Shown here piece after piece: positions 25,100-33,624 of a stretch of DNA of 37,106 bases (positions are counted from its first letter, which is position 1; the number at the start of each line of letters is the position of its first letter). The notes beneath the pieces are model-generated. The model searched no databases and was not told where the DNA came from. It saw nothing but the letters and a program-made list of their open reading frames with translations. The stretch spans positions 1 through 37,106 of the forward strand of contig PBNV01000046.1 of the NCBI GenBank assembly GCA_002723345.1, written 5' to 3'. The DNA comes from Rhodospirillaceae bacterium (GTDB lineage Bacteria > Pseudomonadota > Alphaproteobacteria > Rhodospirillales > UBA2165). Both the position numbers and the translations under genes were made by a program.

Positions 25100-25945
25100 A
25101 TGAAAATCGGAAGCTATATCGTGGAGGGTATGGCCAGTTATGGGGTCAAAACAAACGAGGGCATAGTTGATCTCAGAAAGCGAATGGGAGACAAATATGC
25201 AGATCTTCTATCTGTCGTAAGAGCCTTCGCTCTAGACGAGGTGGCGGCCGCTACAAAAGGACAATCTGCAGATTTTCAAGAAACTGATATTCAGTTTTTA
25301 CCGGTAATTCCAGCACCCGTTAACACCTACGCAGCTGGAATAAATTATATGACCCATATTTTGGAGACGGGTCGGGACGTGCCCAAAACACCATCGCTTT
25401 TTCTTAAAACACAGCAATCATTCGTGGGTCATGAACAGAATATTATCCGTCCTAAAGTTTCCGAGTGCCTAGACTATGAAGGTGAATTTGCGGCCGTTAT
25501 AGGAAAGCCCGGCAGAAATATATTGGAAGAAAATTGGCGGGAATATGTGGCCGGATACACTATTGTGAATGATGGTTCTGTTCGGGATTTCCAAAAACGC
25601 AGCCTGGATCAAGGTAAAAATTTCTATCACACCTCCGCCTCTGGCCCATGGATGGTGACACTCGACGAGGCTCCAGAGAATTTCGCTGATATGTCCCTCA
25701 CGACCAGAAAAAATGGCGAAATCCGACAACAAGCGACAGTAGATCAACTATGTTTTTCGCTTCCGAAATTAATTGCGTACTATTCTCAGATTTTTCATTT
25801 CCAACCTGGCGATGTCATCACAACTGGCACGCCCGATGGCGCGGAACACTACCGCGAACCGCCATCTTGGCTAGTCCCGGGTGATGAAGTGGAGATTGAA
25901 ATAACTGGTATTGGAGTGCTGCGTAACCGTGTAGTTGACGAGTAA
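25100..25945 (+). CDS. fumarylacetoacetate hydrolase (FAH) family protein
   Basis: The 281-residue protein has the metal-binding Glu127 and Glu129 (CLDYEGEFAAVIG) and Asp158 (IVNDGSVRDFQ) of the FAH superfamily, followed by the conserved PGDVITTGTPDG (about residues 236-247) and a C-terminal VEIEITGIGVLRN. It lacks the N-terminal SH3-like domain of eukaryotic FAH, so it belongs to the bacterial YcgM/HpcE/2-keto-3-deoxy-acid group that hydrolyses, decarboxylates or hydrates 2-oxo-diacids and sugar acids. AGGAGG lies ten bases before the ATG. The preceding gap is 175 bases, so it may also have its own promoter. Confidence 0.92.
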   Translation: MKIGSYIVEGMASYGVKTNEGIVDLRKRMGDKYADLLSVVRAFALDEVAAATKGQSADFQETDIQFLPVIPAPVNTYAAGINYMTHILETGRDVPKTPSLFLKTQQSFVGHEQNIIRPKVSECLDYEGEFAAVIGKPGRNILEENWREYVAGYTIVNDGSVRDFQKRSLDQGKNFYHTSASGPWMVTLDEAPENFADMSLTTRKNGEIRQQATVDQLCFSLPKLIAYYSQIFHFQPGDVITTGTPDGAEHYREPPSWLVPGDEVEIEITGIGVLRNRVVDE

Positions 25946-25974
25946 CGTTTTTTTTATAATCCATATTTAAATGG

Positions 25975-25991
25975 TGTAAGAATTTCTTACA
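25975..25991. promoter_or_regulatory. 17-base palindrome upstream of the TAXI transporter
   Basis: TGTAAGAA and TTCTTACA form an eight-base perfect inverted repeat around a single central T, 30 bases after the FAH-family stop and about 200 bases before the solute-binding protein start. The size and symmetry fit an operator for a dimeric repressor such as a GntR-type protein, but no regulator gene is adjacent. The 248-base gap (25946-26193) otherwise holds no ORF I can support. Confidence 0.35.
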
Positions 25992-26193
25992 ATGGAGTAA
26001 AAATATCTAAATAGGCAGCAATGGTCTATCTTATTAGGGTATAATCGATTGAACGTCAGTCAGTGGCCTTATCGCCAAATCGTGTTAGTGTCTGGGGCGA
26101 TCGGTACCAACACAGACTTTTGCATTGTCCTGCTTACGTAGAGACAATCCCAGTAGGTAATATTGATAGAGAAATTAAAAAGGAGAGGAACTA

Positions 26194-27207
26194 GTGATAT
26201 ATCAAATAGGTAAAACAATAGCAGCGGGTGTTGTTGCGAGTGCGATGGCTATTGGCGCGACGACAGCATCTGCGCAAGGAATCCTCAAAGGTGATGTAGG
26301 GGGCGTGGGCACCGTAAACCACACTTTTATGATCATCTTTTCCACCACACTCCAAAAGAAGGCCGGCATTAATCTACAGGTTAACGAAGGCCAAACCCTC
26401 ACACGATCAGCTCTTAAACTAGGCCAGGGTAAAATCGACTTGTCTGTTGTGCCGCCCGTTATGGTGCCTTGGATGCATAAGGGTACAAGGTTTTATAAGA
26501 AAAATCCGGCCGCAGCCAAAAAGGCAATCGATAACATTCGGCTCATCCTAGCGTATGGTTCGGGTGTTCGCCATTATATGGTTTGGGAAGATTCCGGGAT
26601 AAAAACCTTTGCAGATTTAAAAGGTAAGCGCGTTTTCGTTGGTCCGCCTCGCGGTGGTGCCTCGCCAGTTGCCATTCAGGCTATCAAACTAAATTCTGGC
26701 CTCGTAAATAAAAAGGACTACAAAGAAATCCGGATGCCCTGGAATGCAGGTATCCAGGCCATGGCTGATGGTAAATTGGATGCATTTGTTCGTCCGGCTG
26801 GAATTGGCGCGGCTTCGATGGATCAACTCGGGGCCAAGCGTAAGTTCCGCCTCTTAGACGTCGATCCTGCAAAAATGGTGAAGTTTATGGCCAAGCCAGA
26901 TCGCATCATGATGAAAATTCCTGCAGGTACATACAAAAACCAGTCAAACAATGACAAAGACGTCGTTGTGGACGGTTTCCGGCATCAATTAGCAGTCAGA
27001 AAAAATATGAGCGCGGACCAGGTTTATAAAATTACAAAAACGCTTTTTGACAATCTTCCAGATATGAAAAAAGCGGCCGTGACCTTGCGAGATGTATCAG
27101 CAAAAGACCCTTTTACCGGGGGTAATATACCGCTCCATGCCGGCGCAATCCGCTATTACAAAGAGGTGGGAATGAAAATCCCCGCCAACATGATTGCGAG
27201 TAAGTAA
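26194..27207 (+). CDS. TAXI-family TRAP transporter solute-binding protein
   Basis: This 337-residue periplasmic protein starts at a GTG with AGGAG upstream. A clear Sec signal peptide (about residues 1-28) ends in ATTASA-Q, a good signal peptidase I site. The mature protein has the TAXI pattern: repeated Gly/Thr-rich early region with VNHTFMIIFSTTLQ, then KTFADLKGKRVFVGPPRGGASP, and a later IQAMADGKLDAFV. TAXI proteins deliver small organic acids or amino acids to a fused DctQM permease using a sodium or proton gradient. The permease gene follows after a 148-base gap containing a strong stem-loop, which often keeps binding-protein mRNA more abundant than permease mRNA. Ligand unknown. Confidence 0.93.
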   Translation: MIYQIGKTIAAGVVASAMAIGATTASAQGILKGDVGGVGTVNHTFMIIFSTTLQKKAGINLQVNEGQTLTRSALKLGQGKIDLSVVPPVMVPWMHKGTRFYKKNPAAAKKAIDNIRLILAYGSGVRHYMVWEDSGIKTFADLKGKRVFVGPPRGGASPVAIQAIKLNSGLVNKKDYKEIRMPWNAGIQAMADGKLDAFVRPAGIGAASMDQLGAKRKFRLLDVDPAKMVKFMAKPDRIMMKIPAGTYKNQSNNDKDVVVDGFRHQLAVRKNMSADQVYKITKTLFDNLPDMKKAAVTLRDVSAKDPFTGGNIPLHAGAIRYYKEVGMKIPANMIASK

Positions 27208-27253
27208 ACCACTTCAAATGACTTGATCTCAAATCAAGCCAGACAAAAAGAGA

Positions 27254-27284
27254 CGCATGACAGCGTTTTATGCGCTGTCATGCG
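27254..27284 (+). other. intercistronic stem-loop between TAXI binding protein and permease
   Basis: CGCATGACAGCG (27254-27265) pairs perfectly with CGCTGTCATGCG (27273-27284) around the seven-base loop TTTTATG. No T-tract follows, so readthrough to the permease is expected. Such 3' hairpins commonly protect upstream binding-protein mRNA from exonucleases or attenuate downstream expression. Confidence 0.6.
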
Positions 27285-27355
27285 CCTCAACCTAAAATAT
27301 AATCTAAAAAGCGGGGTCCTCTGTTAAAGTTGGGCCAGTTAACAGGGACCAAGTT

Positions 27356-29329
27356 ATGAACGGGACAAACTCTCTCAGCCAAAACCAGACCTTCATCCGG
27401 ACTGCGGCGTTTACAATTGCCCTATTCATGGCCTTAATTGGCATCGTTAATTCCATGCCGACGTATGGGTTGTTCCCGCCTATCGGCCCCTTTCCCGCTG
27501 TCGTATTAAGACCACTTTTTATCGGGGCTGCTGTATTTTTAGTGCTCGCCAACAGCTCTTTCACAAGCACCTTTGCCGAAAAATGGCCAAACCTGAGATG
27601 GCTTGGTACGCTCGTTGATATTACGATCCTGTTACTCACGTGGTGGGTTCTTTGGGAGTATTATGACCTTCAAATTTCTGAGGAAGAAGGCGGGTTTTTT
27701 GATATCGAAATGTTCCATTTCTGGGTATCACTGATAGCAGCAAGTCTTTTTATCATCATAAGCTGGAAAGTTTGGGGCGCTCCGCTCTCCATTATTGGCA
27801 TACTCGCCATGGTATATTTTTATACGGGAGAGTATTGGCCGTGGATTTTTGAGACAGCTCGCGTCACCTTGCCTGAGACATCCGAAGACCTCTGGTACAA
27901 TCAGGGAGACGGGATCCTTGGCACGATTATGGGCATTATCATCTTTACAGTATTCCCTTTCATCATGCTTGGAACCATGTTGGAGAAAACGGGGGGCGGT
28001 CGGTCGCTGATCAAACTGGCAGTCCACGTGACCAAAAAGTTTCGGGGAGGACCAGCTCATTCCGCGATATTAGCATCAAGCCTCTTTGGTACCATGTCTG
28101 GTGGTTCTGTAACGAACGTGGTGGCAACTGGCGTCATCACCATTCCCATGATCAAACAGCGAGGCTTCTCGCCCTCATTCGCAGGTGGTGTTGAAGCGAC
28201 CGCATCAAGCGCTGGGCAAATTATGCCACCGATAATGGGTGCAGCTGCTTTTGTGATGTCGGACCTAACGGGTATCAGCTACTTGACAATTATTACTGCT
28301 GCTTTACTTCCAGCACTCGCCTACTACGCCAGCCTTTTTACGAGCGTAGTGTTTGAGGCTCGACGCCTGGGTGTTGAAGTCGGTAGCGAGAACCTAGAAG
28401 ACCCGGCACTAAAGGTAAGCTCGCAAGACTATATTAATCTGATAATGGTTGTGGTCCCAGTTGGGGTAGTTATAGCATCACTCCTTGAGGGTTTATCCGC
28501 CGCTGGTGCTGGCATGACAGCTTTCTTCGCCATCATTCCATTATCCTTTTTCAATCCAGAGGTCAGAAAACGGCCTTTCATGATCGTCGAAGCGCTATCT
28601 CAAGCTGGCCTGACCTTTGGGCGTTTGTTGATGGCGATAGCCGTGGTCGGCATCGTGGTTGCAGTGCTTGGTGCGACGGGATTGCCGAAGGACTTTGTCA
28701 TTCTTATCGATGCAGTATCAGGAGGCAATTTATTCCTAACGCTATTAGTAACCGGCCTCGCAGCCCTGATGCTTGGTATGGGCATGCCAACACTTCCAGC
28801 CTACCTGACCATTGTCCTAATCCTCGGACCTGCAATGCAAAATTTGGGGCTGACAGTATTGGCTGCACACTTATTCGTACTGTATTACGCGGTGGCATCT
28901 TCCATCACCCCCCCGGTCGCCGTAGCAGCCTACGCTGCCGCCTCTATCGCTGATGCTCCTCCAATTCGAACGGCTATAATGGCGTTGCGGGTCGGCTTGG
29001 TAAAATTTGCGGTGCCATTCATATTCGCATATTACCCGGTAATCCTTATTGTGGACGTAGTATTTCCTGAGGGTCAAAGCTTTAAAATTGATGAGTTCCT
29101 GACGGTCTTGTTCAGACTTTTGGTGTTCATCTACCTAATCTCAAGTGCCGTTATTGCATTCGATCAACGACGGCTCCCGATTTGGGAAGCTGGGCTACGC
29201 ATAGGACTTGCGGTTTTAGTGATGGTCACAATACCAACCATTCACTGGCCCGCGACGCTCGTCGCACTCGCTTATATTGCTTGGCATCAATATGCTTTTG
29301 CACAGAAGGACAAAGCACCTGCTTCGTAA
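27356..29329 (+). CDS. TRAP transporter fused permease (DctQ-DctM), TAXI type
   Basis: The 657-residue integral membrane protein combines a small N-terminal four-helix DctQ-like part (about residues 1-170) with a large DctM-like part. Typical DctM phrases include GAAAFVMSDLTGISYLTI, LMLGMGMPTLPAYLT, and YYAVASSITPPVAVAAYAAASIA, the last being highly conserved in TAXI permeases. It moves the TAXI ligand across the inner membrane. AGGGA lies about seven bases before the ATG. It ends the plus-strand set that starts at 24139; the next gene is convergent. Length and fusion are normal for the TAXI branch. Confidence 0.95.
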   Translation: MNGTNSLSQNQTFIRTAAFTIALFMALIGIVNSMPTYGLFPPIGPFPAVVLRPLFIGAAVFLVLANSSFTSTFAEKWPNLRWLGTLVDITILLLTWWVLWEYYDLQISEEEGGFFDIEMFHFWVSLIAASLFIIISWKVWGAPLSIIGILAMVYFYTGEYWPWIFETARVTLPETSEDLWYNQGDGILGTIMGIIIFTVFPFIMLGTMLEKTGGGRSLIKLAVHVTKKFRGGPAHSAILASSLFGTMSGGSVTNVVATGVITIPMIKQRGFSPSFAGGVEATASSAGQIMPPIMGAAAFVMSDLTGISYLTIITAALLPALAYYASLFTSVVFEARRLGVEVGSENLEDPALKVSSQDYINLIMVVVPVGVVIASLLEGLSAAGAGMTAFFAIIPLSFFNPEVRKRPFMIVEALSQAGLTFGRLLMAIAVVGIVVAVLGATGLPKDFVILIDAVSGGNLFLTLLVTGLAALMLGMGMPTLPAYLTIVLILGPAMQNLGLTVLAAHLFVLYYAVASSITPPVAVAAYAAASIADAPPIRTAIMALRVGLVKFAVPFIFAYYPVILIVDVVFPEGQSFKIDEFLTVLFRLLVFIYLISSAVIAFDQRRLPIWEAGLRIGLAVLVMVTIPTIHWPATLVALAYIAWHQYAFAQKDKAPAS

Positions 29330-29690
29330 GTTCCTGGTCCAGTTGGTTGTCCAACGATCATAATGGATGCGAAAAAAATAGCCCGAAAGAGCTGCAGCGA
29401 CCTGCTAGCTAACGCAGACTGGTGTGAATAAGCGCATCCAAAATAAAGCAGCTGGAAAAAATAATCCTTACGTTGGAGAAATTTCCGTCGCTTGGGCTGG
29501 AACCGACGTCATACGCAGCTTTGTCTCGTATGGAATTTTGGTCTGGTGGGTCTTTTCTATTCCATTTTTACATTCCAGAGACTGTCAAGGAGCCGCATCA
29601 GAGGACAAATTTTTCCCGTTCCCCGCTGTCCGCTCTGGATACTGATAGCCGTTCCATCAAAATAGCCATCTCCCCTCGTACCAAGTAAAA
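29330..29690. other. 361-base gap between convergent genes, no supported gene
   Basis: This region separates the TRAP permease stop from the stop of the molybdenum hydroxylase gene. Short frames of 60-76 codons exist on both strands, but none has a convincing Shine-Dalgarno or family resemblance. A short GTTGG/CCAAC hairpin lies at 29342-29355 without a T-tract. GGATGCG near 29364 is repeated in inverted form as CGCATCC near 29433, too far apart for a simple terminator. It may be decayed coding sequence. Confidence 0.4.
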
Positions 29691-32036
29691 CTATGATCCG
29701 CGAGTTACCTGCAGGTTCCCGGCATCGATAAGCTTGCATAGATCCTCTGGTGCCACGGGATAGCGGTCAATGATCACGTTAAATTCCTCTAATGCGCTCT
29801 CAATCGCCGCAATAACGGCGCCAGCCGCCGGGATCGTCCCACCCTCTCCCGCGCCCTTAAGACCCAGCGGGTTAAGAGGTGACGGCGTCTCTTGGTGAAC
29901 CATTTTTATGGGCGGTATTTCCATCGCCATGGGCAGCAAATACTCCCCGAAGTTAGTATTTTGCGGCTGGCCATCACCGTCAATGATCAACTCTTCGAAT
30001 AGGGCATTGCCGAGCCCGTGAACAACGCCGCCAATAATTTGACCCTCGACAATAAGCGGATTAATCCGGCGCCCGCAGTCATGTGCGACGGAATAGTTGA
30101 TAACTTTGACATCCCCAGTCTCTATATCCACTTCAACTTCGCACACGTTTGATCCACTTGCATGTGGCTGACCTTCTGAGGCCTGATAGGAAGTGGCTTC
30201 TAGGCTTGCCCCATGCCCCTCCGGAATAACTCCACCTGCCATCGGTGCCAACCTCAGCGCGAGTTCACCTAGGCTGACATTCAAGTTGCCATGGTTTTTA
30301 TCGCGGATCAGACCTTCCTCCAATTCAAGTGCATCGACGTTCGTATCCAGAATATCAGCGGCCAGTGCGATGGCTCTCCGCCGGACGTCCGTGGCCGCAA
30401 CAAACGCTGCGGTCCCAATGTTGACACCAACCCGGCTCCCGGTTGTCCCTACCCCTTGAGGGAACTTGCTAGTGTCGCCGATCTCCACATGGATATCGCC
30501 AATATCGACGCACAACTCATCAGCAACGATTTGTTTCAGAATTGTTTGATGTCCTTGCCCTTGGCTAGCGGCGCCGGACGCAACGTGAACCTGGCCACGC
30601 GGATCAACCCGGATTGTCACCCCCTCGTAGGGCCCACTCCCCGTGTCTTCAATACATGATGAAATCCCAATGCCCAAGAAACGGCCCTCTCTCCGGGCGG
30701 CTGCTTTACGATCCTCAAACCCCCCATAATCCGCTAGCTTCAGGGCTTTTTCCAGCAATGCATGGAAGTCGCCACTGTCGTAAGTCATCGCACGCCCATC
30801 AAAATGGATTAGGCCGGTCTCGTAAGGGAAGTCTTCTTTCTCCACAAAGTTACGACGGCGTAACTCCGCAGGATCAATATCAAGACCCCTTGCAACGGTC
30901 GCCATGACCCGCTCCATGGCATAGGCTGCATTTGGTCTCCCGGCCCCCCTTACCGGAGAGTTTGAAACCGTATTGGTGAACACAACATCCTGTGTCAAGG
31001 ACAGGGCCCGTACTTTATAGGGACCCGGAAACGGCGTCATCATGGTAGCGGGCAGACGCACCCCATAGGCGACATAAGCCCCCGTATCGGTGATCAGTCG
31101 ACCTCGAACACCCTCGACCCTTCCCTGGGATGTGGCGGCAATTTCTAGTTCCCACCAACTGTCCCTTTGCGTATTGGTTGTAAGGAAATGCTCTCGTCTA
31201 TCTTCGATCCATTTTACTGGACAGCCAAGTTTGCGAGCCGCCCATGGGATAATGATTTCCTCAATGTAAAAGCCAGCCTTGGGGCCAAATCCGCCCCCTA
31301 CATCAGGTGCGATAACCCGAAGGCGGCTCTCGGGCAGGTCAAACTGAGCCGACAGCGACCGCCGGATCAAGTAAGGACATTGGGTCGCCGACCATATCGT
31401 TAGGCTGTCCAGCACAGCATCATAATTAGCGACTACACCACGCCCCTCCATAGCGTGGCACCCCCCCCGATGTTGGTGAAATTCGGTTTTAAACACATGA
31501 TCGGCTTGGCTAAATACACCCTTCACATCCCCATAAGAGACGTCCATGCGCGCTACTAAATTATCATTTGCATCTTGGTGGGCCTTCGGCGCCTCTGGGG
31601 CCATGGCCTCACGAAGCCCAACAATGGGCTCCAAAACGTCATAGTCCACGTTGATGAGCTGTGTGGCATCCTCCGCAATGTGGCGTGATTCCGCCACAAC
31701 AAATGCAATCGCCTCGCCTACGAAACATACCTCATCCTTTGCCAGCGGATAAGGTCGGATATCCTGCGATATTGATGGGTTAGGATGCAATTGCACCTGG
31801 CGCTGATTGACGGGCTCTTCAAGGTCTGTGTAGATAAAGACCGCACGCACTCCTTCCAGTGCTTCGGCAGACGATGTGTTAATCGATTTAATCAGAGCAT
31901 GTGCGTGGGGGCTTCGAGCAAAAGCACCGTGGAGTACGCCGGGGAAGTCGATGTCATCGACATATCGGCCTCTGCCGGTGAGCAGTGCCTCGTCTTCTCC
32001 CCGGAGGACTTCCGCCCCTAGATGCCGTACACCCAT
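29691..32036 (-). CDS. xanthine dehydrogenase / CoxL-type molybdenum hydroxylase large subunit (form II)
   Basis: The 781-residue protein has the aldehyde-oxidase hammerhead domain first (GRYVDDIDFPGVLHGAFARSPHAHA) and then the molybdopterin cytosine dinucleotide-binding domain. Diagnostic points are DVGGGFGPKAGFYIEE, PVRGAGRPNAAYAMER (AYRGAGR-type, so form II rather than a true CO dehydrogenase), ASQGQGHQTI and the base GLKGAGEGG with its catalytic Glu near the C-terminus. It should hydroxylate a heterocycle, aldehyde or other small organic compound. The ATG at 32036 (MGVRHLGAEVLRGEDE) is the family start; a GTG at 32117 would add 27 residues with no family resemblance. No small Fe-S or FAD subunit genes flank it, so partners must be elsewhere. 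Confidence 0.93.
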   Translation of the reverse strand: MGVRHLGAEVLRGEDEALLTGRGRYVDDIDFPGVLHGAFARSPHAHALIKSINTSSAEALEGVRAVFIYTDLEEPVNQRQVQLHPNPSISQDIRPYPLAKDEVCFVGEAIAFVVAESRHIAEDATQLINVDYDVLEPIVGLREAMAPEAPKAHQDANDNLVARMDVSYGDVKGVFSQADHVFKTEFHQHRGGCHAMEGRGVVANYDAVLDSLTIWSATQCPYLIRRSLSAQFDLPESRLRVIAPDVGGGFGPKAGFYIEEIIIPWAARKLGCPVKWIEDRREHFLTTNTQRDSWWELEIAATSQGRVEGVRGRLITDTGAYVAYGVRLPATMMTPFPGPYKVRALSLTQDVVFTNTVSNSPVRGAGRPNAAYAMERVMATVARGLDIDPAELRRRNFVEKEDFPYETGLIHFDGRAMTYDSGDFHALLEKALKLADYGGFEDRKAAARREGRFLGIGISSCIEDTGSGPYEGVTIRVDPRGQVHVASGAASQGQGHQTILKQIVADELCVDIGDIHVEIGDTSKFPQGVGTTGSRVGVNIGTAAFVAATDVRRRAIALAADILDTNVDALELEEGLIRDKNHGNLNVSLGELALRLAPMAGGVIPEGHGASLEATSYQASEGQPHASGSNVCEVEVDIETGDVKVINYSVAHDCGRRINPLIVEGQIIGGVVHGLGNALFEELIIDGDGQPQNTNFGEYLLPMAMEIPPIKMVHQETPSPLNPLGLKGAGEGGTIPAAGAVIAAIESALEEFNVIIDRYPVAPEDLCKLIDAGNLQVTRGS

Positions 32037-32231
32037 AATCCCTCTGAGTTCAACTTTAATTCCAATCGCCTGATAATCCTGAGAGGCTTGGTAGCATTTA
32101 GTACTATCTAGTAACACCTTTTTCCCAGAAAATGGGCGAGATGGGACCGGCTTTCAGTAGTCAAAATTCCACCCGCAAAAATGACCGAACAGATCCCTTG
32201 CTCCTGTATAAACATCGGATAAAGTCGTGGG

Positions 32232-33563
32232 ATGTTTGGACATGCCTCAACACGGCGATTTGCGAGCCGTGTTCCGTTTTTCTACGGCTGGATTGTGGTC
32301 GCCGTCGCCTTCATTTCCATGGCGATCGGGGTCAACGCCCGAACATCCTTTTCGCTTCTCTTCCCACCGATCCTGGATGAGTTTGGCTGGGACCGGGCAA
32401 CAATCGCAGCGACCTTTTCAATTGGTTTCGTAACATCCACCATTCTATCCCCTCTGGTGGGCGCCTTAATGGACAAATACGGCCCGCGCCTTGTCCTTCC
32501 GCTGGGTGCAACGCTGACAGCGCTTGGATTTTACACAGCGACGGTTTCAACGGAACCTTGGCATTTCTACCTAACCCTCGGCGTTCTTGTGGTCGGCGGG
32601 TCTCTGTTTACAAGCTACATCGGCCATACGGCCTTTCTCCCAAACTGGTTTAACCGTCATCGGGGACTGGCCATCGGACTTGCTTTTTCAGGCGTGGGCG
32701 TTGGCTCCATTACTCTTTTCCCATGGATGCAGGATAGCATCCTCACAGATGGTTGGCGGGAAACCAGTATCTCGGTCGCGATTTTACTGATTGTGGTTCT
32801 AGTGCCTCTCAACGCGATGTTTCAGCGGCGAAAACCTCATGATTTGGGTCTACTGCCGGATGGTGATGACACACCGGATACCGACCGAGGGGCGGTACAA
32901 AAGAAATTCGAGAACGCCCGTATCGTCGACGCAGCCTGGGTTTCCACGTCATGGACCTTGTCCAACGCGATAAAAACCTCACGTTTTTGGTGGGTGACCC
33001 TGGCATTTTCCAGCGGCCTTTACGCCTGGTACGCGGTGCAAGTTCATCAAACAAAGTTCCTGATCGACGTTGGAATCTCGCCGAGTTTTGCTGCCGTAGC
33101 TTTGGGGCTGGTCGGCCTAACCGGCATTGGCGGACAAATATGCGTAGGCCATCTATCAGACAAAATTGGCCGAGAATGGGGATGGACGGTCAGCCTCCTA
33201 GGCTTTTTTCTGACCTATTTCTTGCTTCAGATAATTTCCGAGGTACCCTCGGAAATTATCGTGTATCTGATGGTTGGTGCACAGGGTTTCATGGGATACG
33301 GACTAGCTTCAGTATTTGGAACCGTTCCCGCGGAACTCTATGGCGGCAAACGGTACGGCGTAATCTTTGGGACTCTCGGCGCTTTTGCCGGTATGGGCGC
33401 GGCATTAGGCCCCTGGGCCACTGGCTGGCTTTTCGATCTCCGCGGCAACTATGACATGGCATTTAATGTAGCAATGGGGATGTGTCTCATCTCAATCGCC
33501 GCGATGTGGCTCGCCAGCCCACGAAAAGTGCGCTTAGTCGCGGGTCGTGTCCCAGAGAACTAA
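32232..33563 (+). CDS. MFS transporter, OFA (oxalate/formate antiporter)-like
   Basis: This 443-residue transporter has twelve predicted helices. It opens with RVPFFYGWIVVAVAFISMA, the phrase typical of OFA/monocarboxylate-type MFS proteins, and has VGALMDKYGPRLVLPLGA (motif A variant) plus GVGVGSITLFPWMQ. The second half contains VGHLSDKIGREWGWTVSL. OFA relatives carry monocarboxylates or dicarboxylates. It diverges from the molybdenum hydroxylase gene across 195 bases, so it may import that enzyme's substrate or export its product. The ATG at 32232 has only a poor ribosome site. A 31-base near-palindrome sits inside the coding sequence at 33230-33260. Confidence 0.92.
   Translation: MFGHASTRRFASRVPFFYGWIVVAVAFISMAIGVNARTSFSLLFPPILDEFGWDRATIAATFSIGFVTSTILSPLVGALMDKYGPRLVLPLGATLTALGFYTATVSTEPWHFYLTLGVLVVGGSLFTSYIGHTAFLPNWFNRHRGLAIGLAFSGVGVGSITLFPWMQDSILTDGWRETSISVAILLIVVLVPLNAMFQRRKPHDLGLLPDGDDTPDTDRGAVQKKFENARIVDAAWVSTSWTLSNAIKTSRFWWVTLAFSSGLYAWYAVQVHQTKFLIDVGISPSFAAVALGLVGLTGIGGQICVGHLSDKIGREWGWTVSLLGFFLTYFLLQIISEVPSEIIVYLMVGAQGFMGYGLASVFGTVPAELYGGKRYGVIFGTLGAFAGMGAALGPWATGWLFDLRGNYDMAFNVAMGMCLISIAAMWLASPRKVRLVAGRVPEN
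33230..33260. repeat. 14-base perfect inverted repeat within the MFS coding sequence
   Basis: GATAATTTCCGAGG (33230-33243) and CCTCGGAAATTATC (33247-33260) are exact inverses around TAC. They encode IISEVPSEII, a peptide that is itself almost palindromic. In mRNA this would form a very stable 14-pair hairpin with a three-base loop. Confidence 0.9.
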
Positions 33564-33624
33564 TCCCGGTACTCCTGGCAACCTCCAGGCCTAACTCAGA
33601 AATTCCAGGAAAAATACACCGCAA

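Noticed and set aside
29424..29645. 73-codon plus-strand frame in the 29330-29690 gap
   Set aside because: No family resemblance, no good ribosome site and competing frames of similar length on both strands; noted only as possible decayed sequence.
33574..33589. CCTGG/CCAGG hairpin between convergent MFS and MetE-like genes as a terminator
   Set aside because: Only five pairs and no T-tract on either strand.
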